DNA from: CAZSLI01 sp964607705
GTDB lineage: Bacteria; Actinomycetota; Coriobacteriia; Anaerosomatales; PHET01
Direction: 5' to 3'
DNA: 64,000 nucleotides
NCBI GenBank assembly: GCA_964607705.1
Contig: CAZSLI010000002.1
Coordinates: 62,001 to 126,000, forward strand
Shown here one piece after another: positions 7,807 through 15,064 of this stretch. The notes beneath the pieces are model-generated. The model ran no database searches, was not told the DNA's origin, and saw only the letters and a list, made by a program, of their open reading frames with translations. The position numbers and the translations under genes are program-made. Position 1 is the first letter of the stretch. The number at the start of each line of letters is the position of its first letter.

Positions 7807-9309
7807 CTAGTTCTCATCCGTTGAGCTGCTTGAATCGACCTTCTGTCGAGAGTTCGTCTTTTCGATGTACTCGGCAGCGGTGTAGACGGGCAACTCGAGT
7901 ACTCTCGCCACCCGACGAAGCTCCTGGTCCTCCGTGCCGAAGAGCTTGGCGCGCTGCGCGATCGATAGTACGACCGCGTCACGCCATTCGAGCTCGTAGC
8001 GCTCCTGAAGAGCCCGGGCGTCAGTCTCCGAATGTTCGGCCGGATGCAGCAGCTCGCCGAGGTTCACACCGTTTTGCGAGATCTCCTGCAGGGCTTCGTA
8101 CTCGACAGGGAGGATCTCCCAACGCACGCGGCGCTGCGGCATCCTGTCGACAAGGCCCGCCTCGAGCAGCGCGCGCACGAAGTCCTCGGTCACGAAGTAG
8201 CGCTTCTTGCGAAGCAGGAGCAGGAGCGGCAGAAGCAGGAGCGGCGACAGGCACAGCAGCCAGCCCATCGGTGTGGTAGGCGTGGGAATGGGGTTCGCTT
8301 CTGACGGCCAGCCCCAGACCTGGATGCGGCCGTTGGCTGTGTCGGCGACGAAGATGCGGCGCCTGCCGTCGATGGAGACGTCGTTCGGGTAGCTGAACTG
8401 CCCCTCAAGCACGCCGCGCTCGCCGAAGGTGAGTACTTTCTCGGCCTTCTTGGCATCCCATATGGTGCCGTCGTGCGCAAGCGTGTCCACGACGACGAGC
8501 CGGCGCGGCTCACCCTTGCGGGCACGCGGCAGGAAATCGAAGCCACGAGGGAGACCTTCGGTCACGATGATGCGCTTGAACTCGCCGGAGCGGTCGAAAA
8601 CCTGGATGCGGCGGTTGTTCGAGTCGGCGACCCAGACCTCATTACCGAGCACCTTGACCGAGTTGGGGAACTGGAAGACCCCCTCGCCCTGCTTGGCGTC
8701 GTTGACGAGGCCGGCAGTTCCGATGCTCCGGACGAACTTGCCCTGGGGATCGAAGATGAGCAGACGGTGTCCCTTGAGGATCTCCGTGACGTACAGCGTG
8801 CCGTCGGGCGCGAAGGCCAAGGCGATCGGGGCCCACGGATCCTCGGCGCTGAACTGCTCCTGCTTAGGCAGCTTCGGGTCGAACATGCCCTTGTAGGCGC
8901 CGTTGGCGCCGAAGATCACCAGGGAGCGAAGACGTCGATCCGAGACGTAGTAGTCGCCGGACTTCGGGTTGCGCGCCACGTAGAGCGGGACAACCAGTCG
9001 GCCCTTGCCCCACACCGCCACGCGGTCGCCCGCCGCCGTGAAGACGTCGAGCACCCCCCGCTTGCCGTCGGTGACATACGCACGTCCGCCGTAAACGAGC
9101 ACACCGAGCGGGCGCGCCAGACGCTCGGCGTCCGTGCCGCTGAAGGAGTACAGGTACTGAGGTACCGGAAGAAGCTCGGCCTGATTGAACTGGATGTTGA
9201 CACCCAAGGTCCGGTTCTGCCGGTAGTTGAGGTAGGCGGCCGTGATGAGTGCCAGGAGCAGCAGCAGGATGCCGATGATCACCAGCTGGCGAATGCGTTT
9301 ACGCGACAT
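7807..9309 (-). CDS. Membrane NHL-repeat propeller protein with PIN-like cytoplasmic tail (copy 1)
   Basis: The protein has 500 residues. A first membrane helix lies at about 9-27, followed by repeated NHL-type beta-propeller blades (about 50-330; motifs such as RPLGVLVYGGRAYVTDGKR and FQFPNSVKVLGNEVWVADS). A second helix (GWLLCLSPLLLLPLLLLLRKKR) follows, and then a cytoplasmic tail of roughly 135 residues. The end of that tail (RDAVVLSIAQRAKLFGTED...LRRVARVLELPVY) resembles the C-terminal half of a PIN domain. The N-terminal acidic residue of a full PIN domain is not obvious, so nuclease activity is doubtful. The protein at 20010-21527 has the same architecture, and each copy lies directly downstream of a TPR gene. 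The propeller would face outside. The function is unknown; a scaffold or sensor for the cytochrome apparatus is my guess. Confidence 0.85.
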   Translation of the reverse strand: MSRKRIRQLVIIGILLLLLALITAAYLNYRQNRTLGVNIQFNQAELLPVPQYLYSFSGTDAERLARPLGVLVYGGRAYVTDGKRGVLDVFTAAGDRVAVWGKGRLVVPLYVARNPKSGDYYVSDRRLRSLVIFGANGAYKGMFDPKLPKQEQFSAEDPWAPIALAFAPDGTLYVTEILKGHRLLIFDPQGKFVRSIGTAGLVNDAKQGEGVFQFPNSVKVLGNEVWVADSNNRRIQVFDRSGEFKRIIVTEGLPRGFDFLPRARKGEPRRLVVVDTLAHDGTIWDAKKAEKVLTFGERGVLEGQFSYPNDVSIDGRRRIFVADTANGRIQVWGWPSEANPIPTPTTPMGWLLCLSPLLLLPLLLLLRKKRYFVTEDFVRALLEAGLVDRMPQRRVRWEILPVEYEALQEISQNGVNLGELLHPAEHSETDARALQERYELEWRDAVVLSIAQRAKLFGTEDQELRRVARVLELPVYTAAEYIEKTNSRQKVDSSSSTDEN

Positions 9310-9351
9310 GCGGCGAGATTCCTCTCGATACCTGGGACTTGAGTGTGCTTA

Positions 9352-10386
9352 CTACTTACCGAGCTGGGACTGCAGCGCCTTGACCTCTGGGTTGCCAGCA
9401 TCGAGCTTTGCGGCTTCGGCAGCAACATTCTTGGCGCTCTTCAAGTCGCCCTTGGCGATCAGTATCTTCGCGTGGAGTATCGCGGGCTCGACGGCGGTCG
9501 CGTCGAGCGTGCGGGCGAGAAGCACGGCCTCGATCGCCCTGTCGAAATCCTTGTCGCTGAGAGCCGCTTTGGCTTCCGCGAGGGCATCCTCGGAAGTACC
9601 CAGCGACTTGAGTGCGTCCTGCGCCTCTTTTACGTCGGGCGCGAGTTCCGCCGCTTTCACGAAGTGCACGGCGGCGTTCACCTTGTCGTTCTGCTTCAGC
9701 AGGATCTTGCCGTAGAGGAAATGCGCCTCGGCGTAGTTGGGGTCGAACGCGAGGGCCGCGTCGAGCTGCTTGACCGCGGCGTCCGGCTTGTCCATGCCCC
9801 AGAAGGACTGGGCCAGCAGGTAGTAGCTGTCGCTCGCGTCCTTGCGGATGCGCAAAGCGTTCTTGAAGTACCCGGCTGCTTCCTCGTAACGACGATCGTT
9901 GAGTGAGATCTCACCCAGGTGGAACAGCGCCTGCTCGCGCCGCGCGTTGATGTCCTCGTACTGCGATCCGGCGGTGAGGTCGACGACCTTGAGGAAGTAG
10001 CGCTCGGCCGCGTTGGCGTCGTCGTTCTGCATGGCGACGAGGCCGAGGTCGAGCCAGGCGCCCGTGTGCTTCTCGTCGAGCTTGACCGCCGCCTTGAACT
10101 GCTCGCCCGCCTGCTTGAAGAGACCGGCCGACGCGAGCGCCTCGCCGTAGCGGACGCGTCCGGCGGCGTTGTTCGGCTCCTTGCGCACGAAGTTCTCAAG
10201 TTCGATGAGTGCGCGCTGTGCGGGAGTGGCCGACTTCTCGATGCGGGAAGTCTGCCAGACGGTATAGCCGAAGAGGAGCGCCGCGCCGATGAGGGCGGCA
10301 GCCAGGACCATGATGATGATCCGGATGATCTGGTCGGTGCGCTCGGAGCTCTGAGGTGCGGGTGTTTCCTGAGCGTGCTCGGTCAT
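9352..10386 (-). CDS. Membrane-anchored TPR protein (copy 1)
   Basis: This 344-residue protein has a short cytoplasmic N-terminus, one membrane helix (about residues 22-45, IIRIIIMVLAAALIGAALLFGYTVW) and then TPR helices to the end. Typical TPR signatures are AGLFKQAGEQFKAAVKLD, DDANAAERYFLKVVDL, RYEEAAGYFKNALRI and PDAAVKQLDAALAFDPNYAEAHF. The second copy at 21528-22526 begins its mature part with a related motif (WSQNRSLRAATPAARAVEE against WQTSRIEKSATPAQRALIE). Start is the ATG at 10386 after AGGGGTAAG. It is the first gene of a two-gene unit with the NHL protein and has a CRP/FNR-like site 55 bases upstream. TPRs imply protein-protein contacts, possibly with the propeller protein or with cytochrome assembly; the partner is unknown. 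Confidence 0.87.
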   Translation of the reverse strand: MTEHAQETPAPQSSERTDQIIRIIIMVLAAALIGAALLFGYTVWQTSRIEKSATPAQRALIELENFVRKEPNNAAGRVRYGEALASAGLFKQAGEQFKAAVKLDEKHTGAWLDLGLVAMQNDDANAAERYFLKVVDLTAGSQYEDINARREQALFHLGEISLNDRRYEEAAGYFKNALRIRKDASDSYYLLAQSFWGMDKPDAAVKQLDAALAFDPNYAEAHFLYGKILLKQNDKVNAAVHFVKAAELAPDVKEAQDALKSLGTSEDALAEAKAALSDKDFDRAIEAVLLARTLDATAVEPAILHAKILIAKGDLKSAKNVAAEAAKLDAGNPEVKALQSQLGK

Positions 10387-10433
10387 GCGTCTTACCCCTG
10401 TGTTCGGTTCGTTCGGCCTGCCGGGGCCGACTT

Positions 10434-10449
10434 TGTAACTGTTGTTACG
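10434..10449. promoter_or_regulatory. CRP/FNR-type operator upstream of TPR/NHL copy 1
   Basis: TGTAAC-TGTT-GTTACG matches the shared TGTAAC-N4-GTTACA palindrome with one mismatch. Its centre is 55 bases upstream of the TPR start codon, a sensible promoter position. The gap 10387-10494 holds this site and the TPR ribosome binding site. Confidence 0.6.
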
Positions 10450-10494
10450 AAGATAACCGCGCGTATGTATCGGGTCAACACGACCCGCCTGGAC

Positions 10495-11340
10495 CTAGGG
10501 AAGTTGCTTCACGACGTTGACGAGTTCGCCCTTGAGCCCGCTCGCCGAGCCAGCGTCCTTGAGCACGATCTGAGCCGCCACCATCACGGAGCCATCGGTG
10601 AAGCCGACCGCAGCCAAACGCCGTCCATCCGTGCCGAAGTAGACGTCGTGTCCGTTGATCTTGATCGTCTCGGAGTTCTTAGGGTGCCGTGACTTCACAT
10701 CCCGCGCGAGCTGCTCGGCGGCTGTCTTGGCACTCTGCGTCTGCTCGGCGACGATCACGAGCTGGATGATGTCAGGCTTTGCTCCCGGAACGTACTCGCG
10801 CGTCGCCGAGAACACGTCGAGGGCGGGCTTCGCCGCGGTGTACCCGGTGAGCTTGTCGGGCATCCAAGAGGTCAACTTGCCCTGCGGCGTGTTGGGGTTG
10901 CTCTCCCCTGGCGTCTTGGTTCCCGCGTCCGTCTTCGAGGGGTTCGCTGTGTCGGACCGGTTGACCGCGGGCGTGCCGCCCTTGGCGATGGTGTCGAGCT
11001 GCGACTGCGCCGAGCCGAAGGAGCGATCGATCACTACGATCTGCTTCAACTTGGTCTCGGCGGTCTTGAGGTCGCCCTTCTCGATGGCGTCCTGTGCCTC
11101 AGCGTTGAGCTTCTCGAGTTGCGCGTGCTTGTCGCAGGTCTTGGTTACCGTCTTGATGCGGTATCTCGAGGCGTTCTTCGCAGGTACTGAGATCGTCCTG
11201 ACGTTGTCCGTGATCACGTGTCCGTAGGTACAGACGACGCGCGTACCTGTCTTGACCTCCACTTTGCGTTGGCAGCCGGTGGCTCCGAGCAACGTGAAGA
11301 TGAGGACGAGCGCTATCAGCGGCCTGATCGTTCGAGTCAT
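10495..11340 (-). CDS. Lipoprotein of unknown function
   Basis: The protein has 281 residues. A lipoprotein signal peptide ends in LLGATGC, so lipidation at Cys23 is expected. After it come a Cys-containing segment (VVCTYGH, VTKTCDKH), a charged helical stretch of about 40 residues (AQLEKLNAEAQDAIEKG...AETKLKQI), a Pro/Thr/Asn-rich linker, and a C-terminal domain of about 120 residues with alternating strands and helices. I do not recognise the family. The ATG overlaps the stop of the membrane-protein gene upstream by four bases (ATGA), with a good AGGAGA site, so the two are translationally coupled and presumably act together. The unit lies between the formate dehydrogenase cytochrome (behind a terminator) and the TPR/NHL copy 1. 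Confidence 0.8.
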   Translation of the reverse strand: MTRTIRPLIALVLIFTLLGATGCQRKVEVKTGTRVVCTYGHVITDNVRTISVPAKNASRYRIKTVTKTCDKHAQLEKLNAEAQDAIEKGDLKTAETKLKQIVVIDRSFGSAQSQLDTIAKGGTPAVNRSDTANPSKTDAGTKTPGESNPNTPQGKLTSWMPDKLTGYTAAKPALDVFSATREYVPGAKPDIIQLVIVAEQTQSAKTAAEQLARDVKSRHPKNSETIKINGHDVYFGTDGRRLAAVGFTDGSVMVAAQIVLKDAGSASGLKGELVNVVKQLP

Positions 11341-12791
11341 GACTTCTCCTGATTGCGAATTCTGCGCCGACTCGACGTTCTCGACAGGTACTCCACAAGA
11401 ACAAGTATCGCGGCCACCGCTGCGAGCGCGATGGAAGCCAGCGCAGCGGGACTCTGCAGGGGTCGAAAGACGAGTAGCGCGTACTCCGTTCCGTACGCCT
11501 GTTGAATCTCCGCGGGCACGAAGTTGTTCCAGGTCGCGAAGCTAGTGTGAGTCAGGGCGACATAGGTCAGCGACGCGATGATAGCGGCTCCGAGCGACGA
11601 TGCCCACACGAACGTGCGCTCTGCCCGAGCGCTCAACGCCGCCGCCAGGGCGAGCGCCGCTGCTGCGGCAACGGCCCACGCGGCCGCCGACTGAGCGCCG
11701 GGTTGGCTCCATGCGGCCCGATAGGTGTCACCGGATGCGAGAGCGCCCGTGACTGTAGCCGAGATGGCCGGAAGCGCGAGCGCTGCGACAGAGGCCGCCA
11801 CGGCCAAGGAGCCGGAGATGACAGCGGCCAAGCCGATCGGACTCCGTCGGCCGTCTTCGGCTTCGGGGTCTGCCGGACCCGGAAGAGCGCACAGCAGCGC
11901 CACAGACCCTGCGATCGACGCTGCGATCCCCGCCGATGCACCCGCCCACACGATGGGATCGGCTCCCCTGGCGCCCGTGGTGCGCTCCACGATCGTCAGA
12001 GCCGTAAGCACGGTCGGTACGAGCATGAGCGCAGCTGCGCCACGCGCAGGGCCCACCTCATCGGCAAGGACGAACCAACTGTACGCGAATGCGGCATACG
12101 ACACGGTTGCCAGAATCAGCGTTCCCGCCAGAAACGACAGCCGAGGAAGCACTCCGAGGATGGCCGGCAGGCCCGCGAGGATGCCGACCGTGGCGGCGGT
12201 CGCGAAGGCCAGCGTGTGTGCCTTCTTGGGACCGACGCGCGTTGCGGCGTAGAGGACCAGCAGGGTACCGGCCGCGAACAGGATGCCCGCCGCCAGCATC
12301 CAACCCTCTCGTACCGGGAACTTCACCAGTGGCGAGAACGAACTCGGGCGCTCCCAGTTGCCGAGCAGCGCAGCGGCGCCTACCACGGCGCACAGCGCGG
12401 CCGCCGGCGCGGTGACCGATGGCCGCCACGCACGGGTCAGAAGCGCCGCTAGCACCATGATCAAGCCCCAGGCAACTGCACCGAAGAAGAGCGTCTCTGT
12501 GCCGGAGGGAGCGTCTGACGACCGCTGAAGCAGCAACAGATACGGGGCCGCCCACAGTGCCGTCATCCCACCCACACCGGCAAGCACCAGCCCGACGAGA
12601 TCGTCGCCTGGGGCAGGCAAGCGCCATTCTCCTGAGAGAGGCAGCGTGACCAGGGCCACAAGCAGCGCGGCACCGAGCAACAGGGCCTTAGGGACCTCGA
12701 CGATGCCCAGTGTGGAGCCGACGAACCAGCCGGCGTACCCGCAGCACGTCAGGATGAACGCGAGGGCGATCTGGAGCGGTCTTGTGCGCAC
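11337..12791 (-). CDS. Polytopic membrane protein of unknown function
   Basis: About 484 residues consist almost entirely of hydrophobic helices (I count roughly twelve to fourteen), rich in Ala, Leu and Val, with short loops. I place the start at the GTG at 12791 (VRTRPLQIALAF). A longer frame would have to read through the strong terminator hairpin at 12821-12852 and the end of the cytochrome gene. No conserved catalytic motif is visible. Overall pattern and size are compatible with a transporter or a lipid/polysaccharide-modifying membrane enzyme, but I cannot assign a family. It is coupled by an ATGA overlap to the lipoprotein downstream. Confidence 0.75.
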   Translation of the reverse strand: MRTRPLQIALAFILTCCGYAGWFVGSTLGIVEVPKALLLGAALLVALVTLPLSGEWRLPAPGDDLVGLVLAGVGGMTALWAAPYLLLLQRSSDAPSGTETLFFGAVAWGLIMVLAALLTRAWRPSVTAPAAALCAVVGAAALLGNWERPSSFSPLVKFPVREGWMLAAGILFAAGTLLVLYAATRVGPKKAHTLAFATAATVGILAGLPAILGVLPRLSFLAGTLILATVSYAAFAYSWFVLADEVGPARGAAALMLVPTVLTALTIVERTTGARGADPIVWAGASAGIAASIAGSVALLCALPGPADPEAEDGRRSPIGLAAVISGSLAVAASVAALALPAISATVTGALASGDTYRAAWSQPGAQSAAAWAVAAAAALALAAALSARAERTFVWASSLGAAIIASLTYVALTHTSFATWNNFVPAEIQQAYGTEYALLVFRPLQSPAALASIALAAVAAILVLVEYLSRTSSRRRIRNQEKS

Positions 12792-12820
12792 GCCTGTGAA
12801 CCTCTCGTTGAAGGGCAACG

Positions 12821-12852
12821 GGAAGGGCCGGGGGAATATCCCCCGGCCCTTC
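12821..12852 (-). terminator. Strong hairpin terminator after formate dehydrogenase operon
   Basis: A perfect 13-bp inverted repeat (gaagggccggggg / cccccggcccttc) with a 5-7 base AT loop lies 32 bases downstream of the cytochrome stop at 12884. It marks the 3' end of the fdh-ferredoxin-cytochrome transcript. The U-run is weak on the minus strand. Confidence 0.75.
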
Positions 12853-12883
12853 GACGTTAACAGAAGCCGTGTGAAGAAGCGGA

Positions 12884-14200
12884 CTACTTGTTGTGGCACG
12901 CCTCGCACACGTAGCGGTTGTTGCCGCGGAGGAGCGCGGAAGGCTCCTGCGCGCCGCTGCCGCCGCTGCCGCTGTTGCGGCTGATGAAGTCGGGGACCTC
13001 ATCGCCGGTCGCCTGCGACAGCTCGTCGGCCCAGCCACTCATGGTGGCCGCAGTACCGTGTGCACGGTGGCAGGTCAGACACTCGACCCAGTCACCGGCG
13101 CCCTGAACGGGACCGGTGCTCGACTCATCAAGCGAGTGCGCGAGCGGGAGCGGGTTGGTCACGGTCGTCATCGAGGAAGCGTCGGGCCCATCGTAGTTGC
13201 TGAGCGGGACGTTCATCGGGTGACGGTGGCGACGCAGACCGCCGACCGGGAGGTTCAGGTCGATCGTATCGCCGGCGTTGTACGTGCTCGCCGACGAACG
13301 GTACGGGGTACCGTCGGCCTTGGTCAGGTCCGTCTTCGGCAGGTTGTACACGCTGTGACAGCCTGCACACCAACCGCTCATGCCCTTCTCGGTATCCTCG
13401 CGGAGGGTACCGACCGCAGCGGCGGTCATGTCATAACCACGCGCATAACGGGGCTCGGTGTAGTTCGGCTTGTAGGCCGGGTACGCCGTGTGGAGGCGGA
13501 AACCGCCAGCCGGCCAGCCGGTCTCGACCGAGGACACGTAGCCATCGGGGTTGGGATCGTCCGCCGAAGGGGCGCCGACGGTGGTGTAGCCACCAACGTA
13601 GTTGCCGTTGACCTTCGACTTCAGGATGCGGTAGTTCGGGCTGCCGTGCGGATCGTGGCACGTGGCGCAATCCATCTTGATGTTGGTCGAGAACCCAACG
13701 TTGCGGATCTTGCCGGTGACAGGATCGACACCCTGCTCGCCGTTGGTGGTCGGGTCGGTAGCGGACTTACCGAAGTAGCCGCCGCCATACGCACCCCAGT
13801 CGGCGCCATTGATCACGTGGTTGGACGTGACCGGCGCAGCGCCGAGGCTGTCGAAGCCACCGCCGTTGAGGACGCCACCAGGCGTTCCGTTCTCAGTACC
13901 GAGGTAGATGCCGTCCTGCACGTTCGTGTCGGCGCCGAGGCTATTGCCGTCGTGACACGCATAGCAGAAGTCCTGCATCTTCGTCGCGGTACTGATGAGC
14001 AATGCGCTGTTCTCTCCACCGGCGGCGTCAGTCCACGTGAGCGAGCTGACCGAGGTGTGAGCCCGGTGACAACCGGCGCAGGCATCGGTGTCCTTCACGT
14101 AGTTGCCGTGGATGGCGAAGTTCGCGGAAGCGACCGTCGGCGCCACAAGCGCTGCGAAGGCGAGAGCTGCAAAAGCGAGTGTGATCTTGCGGATATTCAT
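12884..14200 (-). CDS. Six-heme exported cytochrome c (formate dehydrogenase-linked)
   Basis: The protein has 438 residues with a signal peptide (ITLAFAALAFAALVAPTVASA) and six CxxCH motifs: CAGCH, CYACH, CATCH, CAGCH, CLTCH and the C-terminal CEACHNK. It is a paralog of the hydrogenase-linked cytochrome at 2318-3607: heme order, flanking residues and ending match. The ATG at 14200 has a strong GAGGAGGTG site. It follows the ferredoxin subunit by two bases and ends before a terminator, so it is the last gene of the fdh operon. By analogy with the hydrogenase operon, it probably takes electrons from the formate dehydrogenase in place of the usual FdnI-type membrane cytochrome b; that is inference from gene order. 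Confidence 0.9.
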   Translation of the reverse strand: MNIRKITLAFAALAFAALVAPTVASANFAIHGNYVKDTDACAGCHRAHTSVSSLTWTDAAGGENSALLISTATKMQDFCYACHDGNSLGADTNVQDGIYLGTENGTPGGVLNGGGFDSLGAAPVTSNHVINGADWGAYGGGYFGKSATDPTTNGEQGVDPVTGKIRNVGFSTNIKMDCATCHDPHGSPNYRILKSKVNGNYVGGYTTVGAPSADDPNPDGYVSSVETGWPAGGFRLHTAYPAYKPNYTEPRYARGYDMTAAAVGTLREDTEKGMSGWCAGCHSVYNLPKTDLTKADGTPYRSSASTYNAGDTIDLNLPVGGLRRHRHPMNVPLSNYDGPDASSMTTVTNPLPLAHSLDESSTGPVQGAGDWVECLTCHRAHGTAATMSGWADELSQATGDEVPDFISRNSGSGGSGAQEPSALLRGNNRYVCEACHNK

Positions 14201-14202
14201 GC

Positions 14203-15051
14203 TTACACCTCCTCACCAGAAGCGATGCGGGTACGACGAGTGCTCAGTGCGGCAAGTCCACCGATAACGAGCGTCGGAAGGACGAGCTTCATGCCGAGGC
14301 TCTGTGCAGTCGGAGCCACATGGTCCTCGATGAACGGGTCGGCCTTCGGCGGGGCGAGCAAGACCTTCTTGCTACCCCAGAACATCGAGCCGTCTCCGAG
14401 CCAGTTGTTCACGCCATTGAGCTTGTAGTCACTCTGGAGCATCGCGAGGATGGTGTCACGCGTGTCCCACTTCATAGCCTTGGCCGGGCAGGAAGAAACG
14501 CAGGCCGGCTCGTGTGCCTTCTCCGGCACTGCATCGATCTCAGGCTGAGTAGCCCGGGTCTGCAGTGCGTCGGCAGCCGTGGACAGACCGGCGCGACCGA
14601 AACAGAGGGTGCACTTGTTCATGCGCTTCTTGTCAGCCGCATCAGCCGCGTAGACCCTACCGATCTTCGGATAGCCACCACGCTGGCAGTTGACCTCACA
14701 CGGATAACGTCCGTAGGAGTCACGGCACAGCTCAGGATCGCACAGCGTCTTATCGACGCTGACGGCCCCGTTGGCCTCCTTCTTCATGGCGTTCTGCGGA
14801 CAAGCAGGGACGCATGGGGGGCTCGGGCAGTGCCAGCACGAGAAGCGCATGAACGCGCCCATGTCCGAGCGGCGCTGGCTCTTGATCGCCAAGCGCTGAC
14901 GGGCCTTCACCGTCTGGGCGGGGGTACCACCCGCGGGAAGCGGCAGCGTCGCGGGCTCAGCGAGCTTCCAAGTCCGCTTGCAGGCGATAACGCAGCCGTT
15001 GCAGCGCATGCACTTGTCGACGTCCTGGAAAACAGCCATCACATTTGCCAT
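14203..15051 (-). CDS. Formate dehydrogenase iron-sulfur (ferredoxin-like) subunit
   Basis: The protein has 282 residues. Four cysteine groups typical of the four [4Fe-4S] clusters of FdnH/FdoH-like subunits are visible: DKCMRCNGCVIACKR, CWHCPSPPCVPACPQNAM, NKCTLCFGR and PACVSSCPAKAM, with further cysteines between them. A C-terminal hydrophobic helix (LGMKLVLPTLVIGGLAAL) probably anchors it in the membrane, as in FdnH. There is no signal peptide, so it would be exported with the Tat-signal catalytic subunit. The ATG at 15051 has AAGGAGGTG upstream, and the gene lies 13 bases after the catalytic gene. It relays electrons from the formate dehydrogenase active site to the next carrier. Confidence 0.93.
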   Translation of the reverse strand: MANVMAVFQDVDKCMRCNGCVIACKRTWKLAEPATLPLPAGGTPAQTVKARQRLAIKSQRRSDMGAFMRFSCWHCPSPPCVPACPQNAMKKEANGAVSVDKTLCDPELCRDSYGRYPCEVNCQRGGYPKIGRVYAADAADKKRMNKCTLCFGRAGLSTAADALQTRATQPEIDAVPEKAHEPACVSSCPAKAMKWDTRDTILAMLQSDYKLNGVNNWLGDGSMFWGSKKVLLAPPKADPFIEDHVAPTAQSLGMKLVLPTLVIGGLAALSTRRTRIASGEEV

Positions 15052-15064
15052 CGGTCACACCTCC

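Noticed and set aside
12792..12908. Upstream start for the polytopic membrane protein
   Set aside because: It would place a perfect 13-bp terminator hairpin inside the gene and overlap the end of the cytochrome gene.
12893..14428. Long open frame opposite the second 6-heme cytochrome
   Set aside because: Same reason: antisense shadow of a gene with six CxxCH motifs; no ribosome binding site or domain.
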